From Ardenticatenaceae bacterium (lineage in GTDB: Bacteria > Chloroflexota > Anaerolineae > Promineifilales > Promineifilaceae): a DNA stretch of 64,000 nucleotides. Every line of letters starts with the position of its first letter. The first letter of the stretch is position 1. The notes under the pieces were generated by a model. The model was given only the letters and a program-made list of their open reading frames with translations. It was not told where the DNA came from and did no database searches. The stretch covers positions 14,113 through 78,112 of the forward strand of contig JACKBV010000021.1 of NCBI GenBank assembly GCA_020634315.1, read 5' to 3'. The position numbers and the translations under genes are program-made. Positions 36,623 to 45,303 of the stretch are shown here, one piece after another.

Positions 36623-37765
36623 TTAGTCGATTTTTTCTAAGGACCAATCGTCGAGGAACCAGCCATTGTTGGCTTGCACATAACGATTGCGGAAAGAACC
36701 ACCGAGACGGACGCTGCCGGCTTCGGTCATCGTGAACTGATAGGAGAGGGTGTTGCGGCTGCCAATGCTGGCCGGTTCGCTCCATCCGGTGCCGCCATCA
36801 TTGTGAATGATGCGTACTTCGGCAGCCAGGGATTGCGATGCCCAAATTTTGTCGCCACCTTGTTGATAGGCGGCAACGGTATCGGGGAAGTAGTTGATGG
36901 TGAAGCGATAGGTTCCCGGTTGCAGGTAGACATCGGTGAAAAGGCTGAAGCTGGTTGGCGCACCGCCTTTGAATACCTTGACCGTTTTCTCGCCGTTAAA
37001 GACGAACAGGTTATGTTCGAAGGCTGGTAATTGTGTTTTGGCGACCACGCGACATTCTGGACGCAGGAAAAGGCCGCCCGAACCGGGTTCGAGGGTGTTT
37101 GCGCCTTCGTCAACGGCTAACTGCCAGCCATCGGGAACCTGGAGTTCATTGTACAAATAGAAGTACCAATCTCCTTCAAAGGAGGGATTGGGCAGCAGGT
37201 TGGCACTGGTTGGTGCGGGGGCGGGGGGTGTTTCTTCCGTCACGGGTGCGGTGGGTGCCGGTGTGTTGTCTGTGACGGGCACTTCGGCTGTTGTCGTTGC
37301 CCCTGGCACAATGATTTCCTGCCCGGATACGATGAAGTTGGGGTTCGCCAGGTTGTTGGCGGCGACGATTTCATCGACGGTGGTGCCAAAGCGTTGGGCG
37401 ATGCTGTACAGGCTGTCACCGGGTTGGATGATGTAAACGCCGCTGCTATCGACAACGGCCGTTCCCGATCCACTGCCACTGCTGCTATTGTCATCTGTGG
37501 AGACGCCGCCGTCACTGATGGCCGCATCAAAATCACCCGACGTACCGGGGATGATGAGAACCTGTCCTACTGTAATGAAGTTAGCGTTTTCAATATTATT
37601 TGCCTGGACAATGGCCTGTACGGTTGTGCCGTACTGGCGGGCAATGCTGGAGAGCGTGTCTCCTTGTTGCACCACATAGGTTGCATCGGCGCGTGCGATT
37701 CCCAAGGGGATAAATAAGAGCAGCGCCACGATAACCATAACCAGGTAGATTGAGCGTGTTTTCAT
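36623..37765 (-). CDS. Secreted protein with two LysM domains
   Basis: 380 residues, exported by a signal peptide (1-26, cleaved after GIARA). Two LysM domains, about 29-73 (YVVQQGDTLSSIARQYG) and 110-155 (YIIQPGDSLYSIAQRFG), bind glycan strands. A Pro/Thr-rich linker follows. The C-terminal 190 residues begin NLLPNPSFEGDWYF, the same kind of module that starts the protein at 31838, so the two share parts in opposite order. The ATG at 37765 has AGAGG upstream. It faces the class A PBP gene across a shared terminator, which supports a cell-wall role. Confidence 0.82.
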   Translation of the reverse strand: MKTRSIYLVMVIVALLLFIPLGIARADATYVVQQGDTLSSIARQYGTTVQAIVQANNIENANFITVGQVLIIPGTSGDFDAAISDGGVSTDDNSSSGSGSGTAVVDSSGVYIIQPGDSLYSIAQRFGTTVDEIVAANNLANPNFIVSGQEIIVPGATTTAEVPVTDNTPAPTAPVTEETPPAPAPTSANLLPNPSFEGDWYFYLYNELQVPDGWQLAVDEGANTLEPGSGGLFLRPECRVVAKTQLPAFEHNLFVFNGEKTVKVFKGGAPTSFSLFTDVYLQPGTYRFTINYFPDTVAAYQQGGDKIWASQSLAAEVRIIHNDGGTGWSEPASIGSRNTLSYQFTMTEAGSVRLGGSFRNRYVQANNGWFLDDWSLEKID

Positions 37766-37973
37766 AAAATGCATCCTCTCATATGCAAAGCTTTTAGTTT
37801 GCCTGTTTTTTGCTGCCAAAATAGCAAAAATGACAGGCAATCAATAATTCTAGCGCAATGGCGCAGAAACGCATATTTTGAGAGTAAATTTGCAGGGAAT
37901 ATCCATTGTCTGTCATGTATTTGCGGCGGCACAGGTATGCCAGATGGTTCAATTGAAGGATGAGAGAGGCAGT

Positions 37974-38017
37974 GTGCTTGAGCTAACCATTTTTGCTCCG
38001 CAAGTTAGCTCAAGCAC
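37974..38017 (-). terminator. Hairpin after the permease gene
   Basis: GTGCTTGAGCTAAC (37974-37987) and GTTAGCTCAAGCAC (38004-38017) form a perfect 14-bp stem just beyond the permease stop. There is no clear T-run. The rest of the gap to 37765 holds no gene I can see. Confidence 0.55.
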
Positions 38018-38038
38018 GATCTCAGTCCTGTTAGTCAA

Positions 38039-39952
38039 CTAATGACGGTCAGCTACCATAGCATGTGGTAGATGGTGCAATTGATAAGGCACATTAGTAA
38101 TAGCGACTCCTTCCAAATGCCGAAAAGCCATGCGGAAGACCATCGTGCTGTTACGGTGCAGCCCTTGCTGCCAAAAGCTTTCGGTGGTAAGCCCGCCTAG
38201 AATCACGTGAATATAAGCATCTGGCGCTTCTTGCCGAATTTCTTGTACGTAAGTGATCAAGGGTTCAGTCAGGCTCCGGTAAGGTGAAGCCAACACCACC
38301 AGCGGCGTCTCGCCCATACGCATCGCCCATTTCCGTTCCAAGTCGGCGGTACGATCCGAATCAATACTAACGTGAACGGCCGTCCACGGCTGCCCTAACG
38401 ACATGGCAAAGTTAATGGCACGAATGGAAGCGGCATGTAAGTTATCAATCAAGACAATCGTGCGTAATGGTCGCGCTCCAATCATCCGGTTCTCTCCGGC
38501 CAGGCTTAAATCGGCCGCAACAGCCTTGTAGTGATGATGGATACGGAAGAAAAACCACACCAGGGATGGTGTCAACACAATCACAATCCAGGCACCATCA
38601 CGAAACTTCGTTACCGCAAACACGATCATAACCACAAAGGTCATGATAGCCCCTATACCGTTCACTATCTGTTTCCAACGCCATTGGGGATCGTAGCGCA
38701 TGATCGAGCCATGCACTTCCACCTCTTCCCCAGGTTGCATACGAGACACCTTATGCCAGCGCACCACCATACCTGACTGCGACAGTGTAAAACTGAGAAA
38801 TACGCCAATTGCATAAAGCGGGATGAGGGCTGAAACAGATGCCTGGAACAATATCACAAGCAGCGATGCTATCCCGGCCAACATCACGACTCCCCATGAA
38901 AAGACCAGACGGCTGCCACGAAAGGTGAGTTGGCGTGGGAGAAATCCATCACCTGCGTGGAGTGCAGCCAGCCGTGGAAAGTCAGCAAAACTGGTGTTAG
39001 CTGCCATAATCAAGATAAGGGTTGTACTGATCAGTGTCAGCAAATAGAATGTCCCATTGCCATACACAGCACGTCCAATCTGCGAAATCACCGTTTCTAC
39101 TTCGCTGGGTTGGGCATGTACAGCTCGTGCCAGTAGTGTGATACCGATGAACAGCGTCATCAAAATGCCGCTCATTGCCAACATCGTATTGGCTGCGTTG
39201 CGCGAACGAGGCTCTTTAAAGGCAGTGATGCCGTTTGAAATAGCCTCGACCCCGGTGAGTGCGGTGCAGCCACTGCTAAAGGCACGCAATACGAGAAACA
39301 ATGTCAATGGTGATACGGCATTGGCGACCATCTCGACACCAGTAATTGGCTCTAGTGTCCCAGTGACCCAACGAAATGCACCCACAATCAACAACAACAA
39401 GGCCATCCCTAAAAAGAAGTAAGTCGGCACGGCAAAGGCCGTGCTGGACTCTTTGACACCGCGCAGGTTTACGATGGTCATGAACACAATAAGTCCCACC
39501 GCAATTTCCACACGGTAGGGATAAAGGGTTGGAAATGCAGAAGTAATCTGGGCTACGCCAGAGGAAATGGAAACAGCCACCGTGAGAATATAGTCAGTCA
39601 GCAAGGCTGCGCCAGCTGTCTGTGCTGGCAGTTCGCCTAGATTGTCGCGGGCGACAATGTAGGCACCGCCACCCCCAGGGTAAGCAAAGATGGTTTGTCG
39701 GTAAGAGGTGGTTAGTACAATCAGTAAGAGGGAAATACCCAAGGCAATAGGGATCGACAGATGGAAATAGGCCGCGCCAGCCAATGCCAAAATGACGAGA
39801 ATCTCTTCTGTGGCATAGGCAACAGAAGAGAGTGCATCGGATGCAAAAACAGCCAATGCTGGAATTTTGCCAATGGCTTGATGAGGAGCAGCCGCCGTTT
39901 CTAACGGCCGTCCCAATAAGATTTGTGAAAATGATTGTCTGCTAGTTGCCAT
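38039..39952 (-). CDS. APC-superfamily permease, KimA-like
   Basis: 637 residues with 12 predicted helices, then a cytoplasmic C-terminal domain of about 140 residues (RTIVLIDNLHAASIRAINFA resembles a universal-stress-type fold). FASDALSSVAYATEEIL and YPGGGGAYIVARDNLG are hallmarks of the branch that contains the potassium importer KimA (Bacillus YdaO). Amino-acid permeases of the same superfamily are the alternative. The ATG at 39952 is chosen because GAGGAAATTT precedes it. Its leader contains an intrinsic terminator 18 bases before the start codon, which points to control by attenuation. Confidence 0.78.
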   Translation of the reverse strand: MATSRQSFSQILLGRPLETAAAPHQAIGKIPALAVFASDALSSVAYATEEILVILALAGAAYFHLSIPIALGISLLLIVLTTSYRQTIFAYPGGGGAYIVARDNLGELPAQTAGAALLTDYILTVAVSISSGVAQITSAFPTLYPYRVEIAVGLIVFMTIVNLRGVKESSTAFAVPTYFFLGMALLLLIVGAFRWVTGTLEPITGVEMVANAVSPLTLFLVLRAFSSGCTALTGVEAISNGITAFKEPRSRNAANTMLAMSGILMTLFIGITLLARAVHAQPSEVETVISQIGRAVYGNGTFYLLTLISTTLILIMAANTSFADFPRLAALHAGDGFLPRQLTFRGSRLVFSWGVVMLAGIASLLVILFQASVSALIPLYAIGVFLSFTLSQSGMVVRWHKVSRMQPGEEVEVHGSIMRYDPQWRWKQIVNGIGAIMTFVVMIVFAVTKFRDGAWIVIVLTPSLVWFFFRIHHHYKAVAADLSLAGENRMIGARPLRTIVLIDNLHAASIRAINFAMSLGQPWTAVHVSIDSDRTADLERKWAMRMGETPLVVLASPYRSLTEPLITYVQEIRQEAPDAYIHVILGGLTTESFWQQGLHRNSTMVFRMAFRHLEGVAITNVPYQLHHLPHAMVADRH

Positions 39953-39969
39953 AAATTTCCTCAAAGTAA

Positions 39970-40006
39970 CAAAAAAACACCTTGGAAGCAGCAAGTTTTT
40001 CCAAGG
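39970..40006 (-). promoter_or_regulatory. Intrinsic terminator in the permease leader (attenuator)
   Basis: On the minus strand CCTTGGAA, an 11-base loop and TTCCAAGG (plus-strand arms 39980-39987 and 39999-40006) are followed by TGTTTTTTTG. No gene lies upstream on this strand before 40471, so it can only act on the leader of the permease. A TACAAT box at 40021-40016 lies directly upstream. Confidence 0.7.
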
Positions 40007-40470
40007 ATCGAGCAAATTGTATGACTGTTTATTGCCCGGAGAAGTGGCGTAATGTTGTATCTTTCTCTCTTACTCTACACTAAAAGACGTACTGATTAGG
40101 GGCGAGACAATTCCTGCATGGACGATTGCAAGGGCTTGCATAAGGGTTCGCGCGTAAACAACATGATCCTCCCGGAGGTTCAAAGCCTCCGGGAGGATCG
40201 GAACAAACTCAAAAGTTGATAACGGGCAAACGCTAAGGCTCTACGGGGGTTCTTGAGTTTGATGCCACAGGGATGACTTGCGCAAATGGTGAACCTTGCT
40301 AAACTCATTTTAGTTCAGCGCCTGGGAAGCAGTTTTCTTTCCAGGCTTTTGTCTTGTGATGACGGTATGCCTGTGTTTTGCAGTGACATACAGCTTTCCA
40401 GAGATGCCGTTGCCAGCTTGTCAGACCACATTGAGATTTTGGGGAGCATCATAGATTAAGGAAATTTCTC
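40007..40470. other. Intergenic region between divergent genes, with structured elements
   Basis: No plausible coding sequence. It holds a perfect 14-bp hairpin, GATCCTCCCGGAGG / CCTCCGGGAGGATC at 40165-40199, and an imperfect GCCTGGGAA/TTTCCAGGC stem near 40320-40348. There is an AAACTCATTTTAGTT-type small stem in between. I cannot assign it to a riboswitch class. The lipoprotein gene on the plus strand starts at 40471. Confidence 0.5.
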
Positions 40471-41601
40471 ATGCGAATCAGATTTTTTGTGTTGCCTTTA
40501 CTTGTGATTGTATTGGGGGCATGTGCGGAAGGGGATGGGACAGCAGCTGTTGTAACATCTCAACCGCAGTCTGTTGCCGTGATAACGGAAACGGCCGTTC
40601 CCACGCTCACCATCCCATCTGCCACGCACACACCATTGCCAACGACAACGATCAACCCGGTTGTTTTTGAGGAAACGGCCGTTCCCTTTGCCACCGAGGA
40701 ACGTCTACGTATTTTAGAGCCTGCCTTCCAAGCGGAGGTTACTGCCGGGGAAATGGCGACATTTGCCGGAACCGTGACGCCTGTCTTGAGCACAACCCTT
40801 ACGCTGCGCCTGGCGGTTGCTTATGACACCATTTACACGGCCACTGTGCCTTTTGATGCCCAGTCGGGAGCCTGGTCTCTCACGACAGAGCTGCCGCCTG
40901 TCGCTGGCCCGGCCGAATTGCAGCTTAGTGGCGCTTCCGATAGTGCCACGGTGGAGTTTACGATTGTGCCGCCCATGAACATGCCCGGCCCGTTGGTCAC
41001 GTTGGATCAGCCGGTGGTTGGGGAAACGGCCGTTGCCGGATACGTTCTCTTCTTAAGTGGGGAAGCCCGCGATTTGTTGGATGATCGCCTTTACATGGCC
41101 GTTCTTGCCGATAATTGCCGCACAACCGCCGCCGCCTTCAGCATCGAATTGACAACAGGCATTTGGAAAGGGGAATTGGTGCTGCCCGCCAACACACCTC
41201 CCGGCCCTGCTTGCGTGGTGGCGTACACCGGTACGCGCGGTCAGGGCATGTGGCTGGAAACGCGTGCGCCTATCACCATTCTCGCTGCGGATGATCCGCG
41301 TGCGGCCTTCATTCGCCTGGGCAACAACAATGATCTGACATTCCAGGCTGGCGCGGCGACCGAAATATATGGCGTGGCGGCCAATGCCCCGGACAATGAG
41401 GTTCAGGTGACGCTGCTGCTTGATGAGTCGGGTGGGGGCGAGGTCTTGGAAACGGGAACGGCCGATGTCAATGTGTATGGCTATTGGCAGATTGTGTTGG
41501 CCCCTTCGGCAGAGCGAACTGGCCCGGCGATGTTGACAATCAGCATGGGCGATGGGATAGATTATGTTGAGCTGCAACAGGAAACGGCCGTTTTGCCTTA
41601 G
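40471..41601 (+). CDS. Lipoprotein of unknown function
   Basis: I do not recognise this 376-residue protein. It has a signal peptide with lipobox (VIVLGAC, Cys18). A Thr/Pro/Val-rich linker (about 28-75) follows, then three beta-rich segments of about 95 residues that look like Ig-type domains (for example TFAGTVTPVLSTTLTLRL). There is no catalytic motif. Ribosome site AAGGAAA. The linker contains the tripeptide Thr-Ala-Val repeatedly, each time encoded by the ACGGCCGT palindrome (copies near 40591, 40676, 41028 and 41584). The gene shows well how the repeat shapes proteins. Confidence 0.65.
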   Translation: MRIRFFVLPLLVIVLGACAEGDGTAAVVTSQPQSVAVITETAVPTLTIPSATHTPLPTTTINPVVFEETAVPFATEERLRILEPAFQAEVTAGEMATFAGTVTPVLSTTLTLRLAVAYDTIYTATVPFDAQSGAWSLTTELPPVAGPAELQLSGASDSATVEFTIVPPMNMPGPLVTLDQPVVGETAVAGYVLFLSGEARDLLDDRLYMAVLADNCRTTAAAFSIELTTGIWKGELVLPANTPPGPACVVAYTGTRGQGMWLETRAPITILAADDPRAAFIRLGNNNDLTFQAGAATEIYGVAANAPDNEVQVTLLLDESGGGEVLETGTADVNVYGYWQIVLAPSAERTGPAMLTISMGDGIDYVELQQETAVLP

Positions 41602-41758
41602 CGCGAGAAACTAAACACCATCATGCAGATGGCGGCCTGCCGGCAAGTTCCTTTGCTTTTTGTAATTGTCTCATAAGAATTTATTCACCAATTTGTTAGA
41701 CGTTGCCCCTAGACTGTTACAGTAGTTAAGACGCAATTTGCAAGGAAAGGACAAACCC

Positions 41759-42754
41759 ATGTTAATCAAAAAACAAACCGGCATCGAAATCCCATCTGCA
41801 GAAATTACGCCAGAGCATGTTTATCATTCCCGACGGCGCTTTATGAAAGGCGCTGTCGCCTTATCGGCAACGGCCGTACTTGCCGCCGCTTGTAACCCGC
41901 AAAGCAATACAAGCAATAATGTCCCGCGTGGCAGTGCCGCCACGACCGGCGAAGAAGGCAGCGAAGTGGGGCAGGTAGCTGCCACGACCGATGAATTGGG
42001 TGATTCCCTGACCGAATATCAGGATGTGATCACCTACAACAATTACTACGAATTCACCACTGATAAACAAACTGTCTCCTCTATGGCTGGGGATTTTGTC
42101 ACTTCCCCCTGGCAGGTCGAAGTGGGTGGGTTGGTACGCAATCCTGGCATGTACGACATTGATGATTTACGCACACGCTTTGACCAAGAGGAGCGTATCT
42201 ACCGGCTGCGTTGTGTGGAAGCATGGTCAATGGTCATCCCCTGGATGGGTTTCCCCCTGCAAAAGCTGTTAGCTGAAGTGGAACCATTGCCAGAGGCAAA
42301 ATACGTCCGTTTTGAAACCTTGTACGATCCGGAGCAAATGCCCGGCCAAAAATCAAGCTGGTTTGAATGGCCCTATGTGGAAGGCCTGCGCCTTGACGAA
42401 GCCATGAACGATCTGACCCTCTTGGCAACTGGTCTTTATGGCAAAGAGCTGCTGCCCCAAAATGGAGCGCCCATTCGCCTGGTTGTCCCCTGGAAATATG
42501 GCTTCAAAAGCATCAAATCCATTGTAAAAATCGAATTGGTTGATACACAACCCGTTTCTTTGTGGATGGCAGCCGCGCCCAATGAATACGGTTTTTATGC
42601 CAACGTAAACCCGGAAGTGCCACACCCACGCTGGTCGCAGGCCAGTGAACGGCGTATCGGCGATTTGGGACGGCGTGAAACGTTGAAGTTTAATGGCTAT
42701 GAGGCACAAGTTGCTTCTCTCTATGCTGGCGAGGATTTGCGCGAAAATTTTTAA
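41759..42754 (+). CDS. msrP: Methionine sulfoxide reductase MsrP, molybdenum catalytic subunit
   Basis: Exported molybdopterin enzyme that repairs oxidised methionine in envelope proteins, formerly YedY. 331 residues. A twin-arginine signal (SRRRFMKGAVALSATAV, residues 24-40) marks folded export. The molybdenum ligand is Cys152 in YRLRCVEAWSMVIPWMGF. KFNGYEAQVASLYAGEDLRENF is the usual C-terminus. The ATG at 41759 follows AAGGAAAGG; an in-frame TTG at 41738 is less likely. The partner msrQ follows directly. Confidence 0.95.
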   Translation: MLIKKQTGIEIPSAEITPEHVYHSRRRFMKGAVALSATAVLAAACNPQSNTSNNVPRGSAATTGEEGSEVGQVAATTDELGDSLTEYQDVITYNNYYEFTTDKQTVSSMAGDFVTSPWQVEVGGLVRNPGMYDIDDLRTRFDQEERIYRLRCVEAWSMVIPWMGFPLQKLLAEVEPLPEAKYVRFETLYDPEQMPGQKSSWFEWPYVEGLRLDEAMNDLTLLATGLYGKELLPQNGAPIRLVVPWKYGFKSIKSIVKIELVDTQPVSLWMAAAPNEYGFYANVNPEVPHPRWSQASERRIGDLGRRETLKFNGYEAQVASLYAGEDLRENF

Positions 42755-42808
42755 CTCGTGGCGCGGAGGGCTTGCGCTAATTACCCTGGCGCGTCACTTG
42801 GACTTATC

Positions 42809-43462
42809 ATGAAACTTAATCGAAAAACAACTGCTCGTTTGCTCACAATTGTGACGCATGTTGGATCGTTGCTGCCGTTGGCCTTATTGCTATGGGCGTT
42901 TTTTCAAGACCAACTAGGGGCTGACCCCATTCGCGAAATGACCTTACGCACCGGCAAGACGGCAATCATTTTGCTTACACTGTCGTTGGCCTGTACGCCG
43001 TTGAACATCTGGTTTGGCTGGAAACAATTGCTGCCGCTGCGTAAACCACTTGGTTTGTATGCGTTCCTCTACGTCAGTGTTCATTTGTTGATTTTTGTCT
43101 GGCTTGATTACGGCTTAAGCTGGGCGTTGATTCAAGAAGCGATTTTTGAGAAGTATTATGCCCTGGTTGGTTTTGCCGCTTTCTTGATTTTGCTGCCGTT
43201 GGCGGCAACGTCTACGAAGTGGGCGATGCGCAAACTGGGTAAGAAGTGGAAGCCGCTCCACAAATGGGTGTATCTGGCAGGGATTTTAGCGGTGCTGCAT
43301 TATTTCTTGCTGGTGAAAAATACCTATGCTCAGCCGGTTGTTTTTGGCACGATTCTGGCCTTGCTGCTGCTGACACGGATAACGGCCGTTAAGAAACGAA
43401 TCGGTAGTTGGCGGCGCAAACTAAGCAGCCGCATGAGTCGGGTTTCACCGAAAGCGTCTTGA
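42809..43462 (+). CDS. msrQ: Heme-binding membrane subunit MsrQ
   Basis: Membrane b-type cytochrome (ferric-reductase-like fold) that passes electrons from quinol or flavin reductase to MsrP. 217 residues, six helices. Conserved blocks are LRTGKTAIILLTLSLACTPLN, RKPLGLYAFLYVSVHLLIF (heme His) and KPLHKWVYLAGILAVLHYFLL (two His). The ATG at 42809 is preferred over an upstream ATG at 42758 because the family starts close to the first helix. It ends three bases before a terminator. Confidence 0.93.
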   Translation: MKLNRKTTARLLTIVTHVGSLLPLALLLWAFFQDQLGADPIREMTLRTGKTAIILLTLSLACTPLNIWFGWKQLLPLRKPLGLYAFLYVSVHLLIFVWLDYGLSWALIQEAIFEKYYALVGFAAFLILLPLAATSTKWAMRKLGKKWKPLHKWVYLAGILAVLHYFLLVKNTYAQPVVFGTILALLLLTRITAVKKRIGSWRRKLSSRMSRVSPKAS

Positions 43463-43464
43463 TA

Positions 43465-43500
43465 GAAAACGGCCGTTTCCTTGTGGAAACGGCCGTTTTC
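43465..43500. terminator. Bidirectional terminator made of two ACGGCCGT palindromes
   Basis: GAAAACGGCCGTTTCC (43465-43480), loop TTGT, GGAAACGGCCGTTTTC (43485-43500): a perfect 16-bp stem between convergent msrQ and the SPFH gene. It is the second terminator in the window formed by a facing pair of the iterated palindrome. Confidence 0.8.
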
Positions 43501-43506
43501 ATTCAC

Positions 43507-45303
43507 TTACTTAGTCGCCGGTTTCTTCTCCTCACTCTGGCCTTGATTGTGTAACATCATTCCCAACAAGCCATCCACCAAACCATTGCTGCTGCTACCA
43601 TTACTTACAGCAACATCCGGCACCACACGCACATTTCGTTCCCCAACAATTTGCATCAATTGCAGCGACGTAAACCCTTGCACACCGAGTGATGCCACAC
43701 CCGCGCGATAAGCTTCCGCCTTCGCCTGCCCAATTTTGCGCACGGCATCAGCTTCACCTACGGCTCTCAAGCGTGTCGCCTGTGCCTCACCATTGGCTCG
43801 CTTAATATCCGCTTGCGCTTGCAAATCTGCAATCTGCACACCTTGCTCTGAACTCACCATATTTTGCTGAATATCAGCCAAGGCCGTCGCACGTACCAAC
43901 TCCTGCCGTTGATCCTGCGCCATCTTTTGCACTTCATAAGTCTTGCGCTGCTCTTCAGCGATCTTCCGGTTTGTTTGCGTTTCCATCAACGCTTCTGGCG
44001 GCGTAATGTCGCCAATCAACGTGTCTAATGCCTGCACATCATACGCGCTGATTGCCCGCCGGATATGGACAGTTGCTTCTTGCTGCCGCTCGCTGCGGTC
44101 ACTCAAGAAATCCAGCACCGTATACTCCTGTGCCGAGTTGCGGAAATAGTTACCGACAATAGGCTGCAACACATGGTCAACCAGATTTTGCACCGATCCC
44201 ACTCGCGAAATCACTTTGGGCGCATCGGGAGCGCCGATGTGAATGATTTGTGCCACGTCTAGATTAAAAGCAAAACCATCTTTAGAGCGCACAGTAATCG
44301 GTGATAGGTGTTGATCATATTGATGTGCTTCCGTGCGTTTGGCCCAGTTCAAAACAATATTTGTCGTGGGAACCAATTCCACCTTCATAACGCGCACATT
44401 TAACGGGTGTTTGCCTGGATACAACGGCGTGATCCAGACACCCTTGTGTCCCGGCTCAACCAGGTTGCCATGCTTGAACGCCTCACCGCTAACATCACGG
44501 TGCGCCTTCCCCACATAAGCAATGACAATGCCGACATGACCAATGGGAATTTCCGTCATCGGAACCTGTTCAACATGAACAAACCAGGGGTTCAGGTTCC
44601 AGGAACCAGATAAAAGCACTTGCTCTTGAAGACCACGACGCCCACCATTATCCAGGAAGGACTGCGCATTCTGGAAACTGTTATGCCCATCAATCACTGG
44701 CCCGGCAATTTCGCCATCATCAATCGTTTGCCCGTCTAGTGTGGTGACAATGCCAATGCGGTCTGGTTGGACGGAGTAAACGTGCAGCAGTCGCGGATTC
44801 ATGTCATGCCGTTCTGCATTGGATGCAGTAATAACCGTAAATAGGGCAACATTGATGCGGTAAGAACCGGCTGTCAGGATACCTAACTGCCGACCCTTTT
44901 CGCCCCCATTTTGCAAGAACTTGCGGGCATCTTGAAAGTTGTCACAATCGACAGATTTACCCAAAATCTTTTCGGGTGGAATGGAATTGCCATCAGCCGC
45001 CACCACCAGCGCAATTTGCCCTTGGGGAATAACGGTGACGGGTGTTTTGCGCACAGCAAAACGCCAGGGATGATAACCGAAGTGCCAGCCAGGGGTAAGT
45101 GTGTCAGCCTGATAGCCAGCTTCTCCTTTTAGCGCAATTTGTCGCCCTGCGGACAGGCGCGATCCGAATTTTTTGACAATGATGCCAACCTCGTTTTCGC
45201 CAATAATTACCAGCCCTAATAAAGAGCGAGCAGAGATAGCGAGCAGGGTTAGCCCAACCAAACTAACGGTGAAAATAACTAAAATAGTTGTAGGTGAAGA
45301 CAT
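43507..45303 (-). CDS. SPFH/band 7 (flotillin-like) membrane protein
   Basis: 598 residues. One N-terminal helix (about 6-28), then a long region in which a unit seems to repeat. IPQGQIALVVAADG, VQPDRIGIVTTLDG and IPIGHVGIVIAYVG mark three starts. NFQDARKFLQNGGEKGRQ and SFQNAQSFLDNGGRRGLQ mark two matching ends. The SPFH core follows (ITVRSKDGFAFNLDVAQIIHI), then an Ala/Glu/Gln-rich coiled coil (about 450-560). Such proteins form large membrane cages or scaffolds. The ATG at 45303 has AGGAAAA upstream, and a TATATT box lies at 45334-45329 on the minus strand. It holds no palindrome. Confidence 0.85.
   Translation of the reverse strand: MSSPTTILVIFTVSLVGLTLLAISARSLLGLVIIGENEVGIIVKKFGSRLSAGRQIALKGEAGYQADTLTPGWHFGYHPWRFAVRKTPVTVIPQGQIALVVAADGNSIPPEKILGKSVDCDNFQDARKFLQNGGEKGRQLGILTAGSYRINVALFTVITASNAERHDMNPRLLHVYSVQPDRIGIVTTLDGQTIDDGEIAGPVIDGHNSFQNAQSFLDNGGRRGLQEQVLLSGSWNLNPWFVHVEQVPMTEIPIGHVGIVIAYVGKAHRDVSGEAFKHGNLVEPGHKGVWITPLYPGKHPLNVRVMKVELVPTTNIVLNWAKRTEAHQYDQHLSPITVRSKDGFAFNLDVAQIIHIGAPDAPKVISRVGSVQNLVDHVLQPIVGNYFRNSAQEYTVLDFLSDRSERQQEATVHIRRAISAYDVQALDTLIGDITPPEALMETQTNRKIAEEQRKTYEVQKMAQDQRQELVRATALADIQQNMVSSEQGVQIADLQAQADIKRANGEAQATRLRAVGEADAVRKIGQAKAEAYRAGVASLGVQGFTSLQLMQIVGERNVRVVPDVAVSNGSSSNGLVDGLLGMMLHNQGQSEEKKPATK

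Noticed and set aside
40221..40250. Resemblance of GCTAAGGCTCTACG on the plus strand to the 3' end of the M-box magnesium riboswitch
   Set aside because: Only this short piece and a vague 5' match fit. The conserved middle of the M-box is missing and the downstream gene is a lipoprotein.
40007..40330. c-di-AMP (ydaO) riboswitch upstream of the KimA-like gene
   Set aside because: The expected conserved blocks (GAAUCC, GGGGAACC, CAGCUAACCUC) are not found in the leader by eye. I keep only the attenuator.
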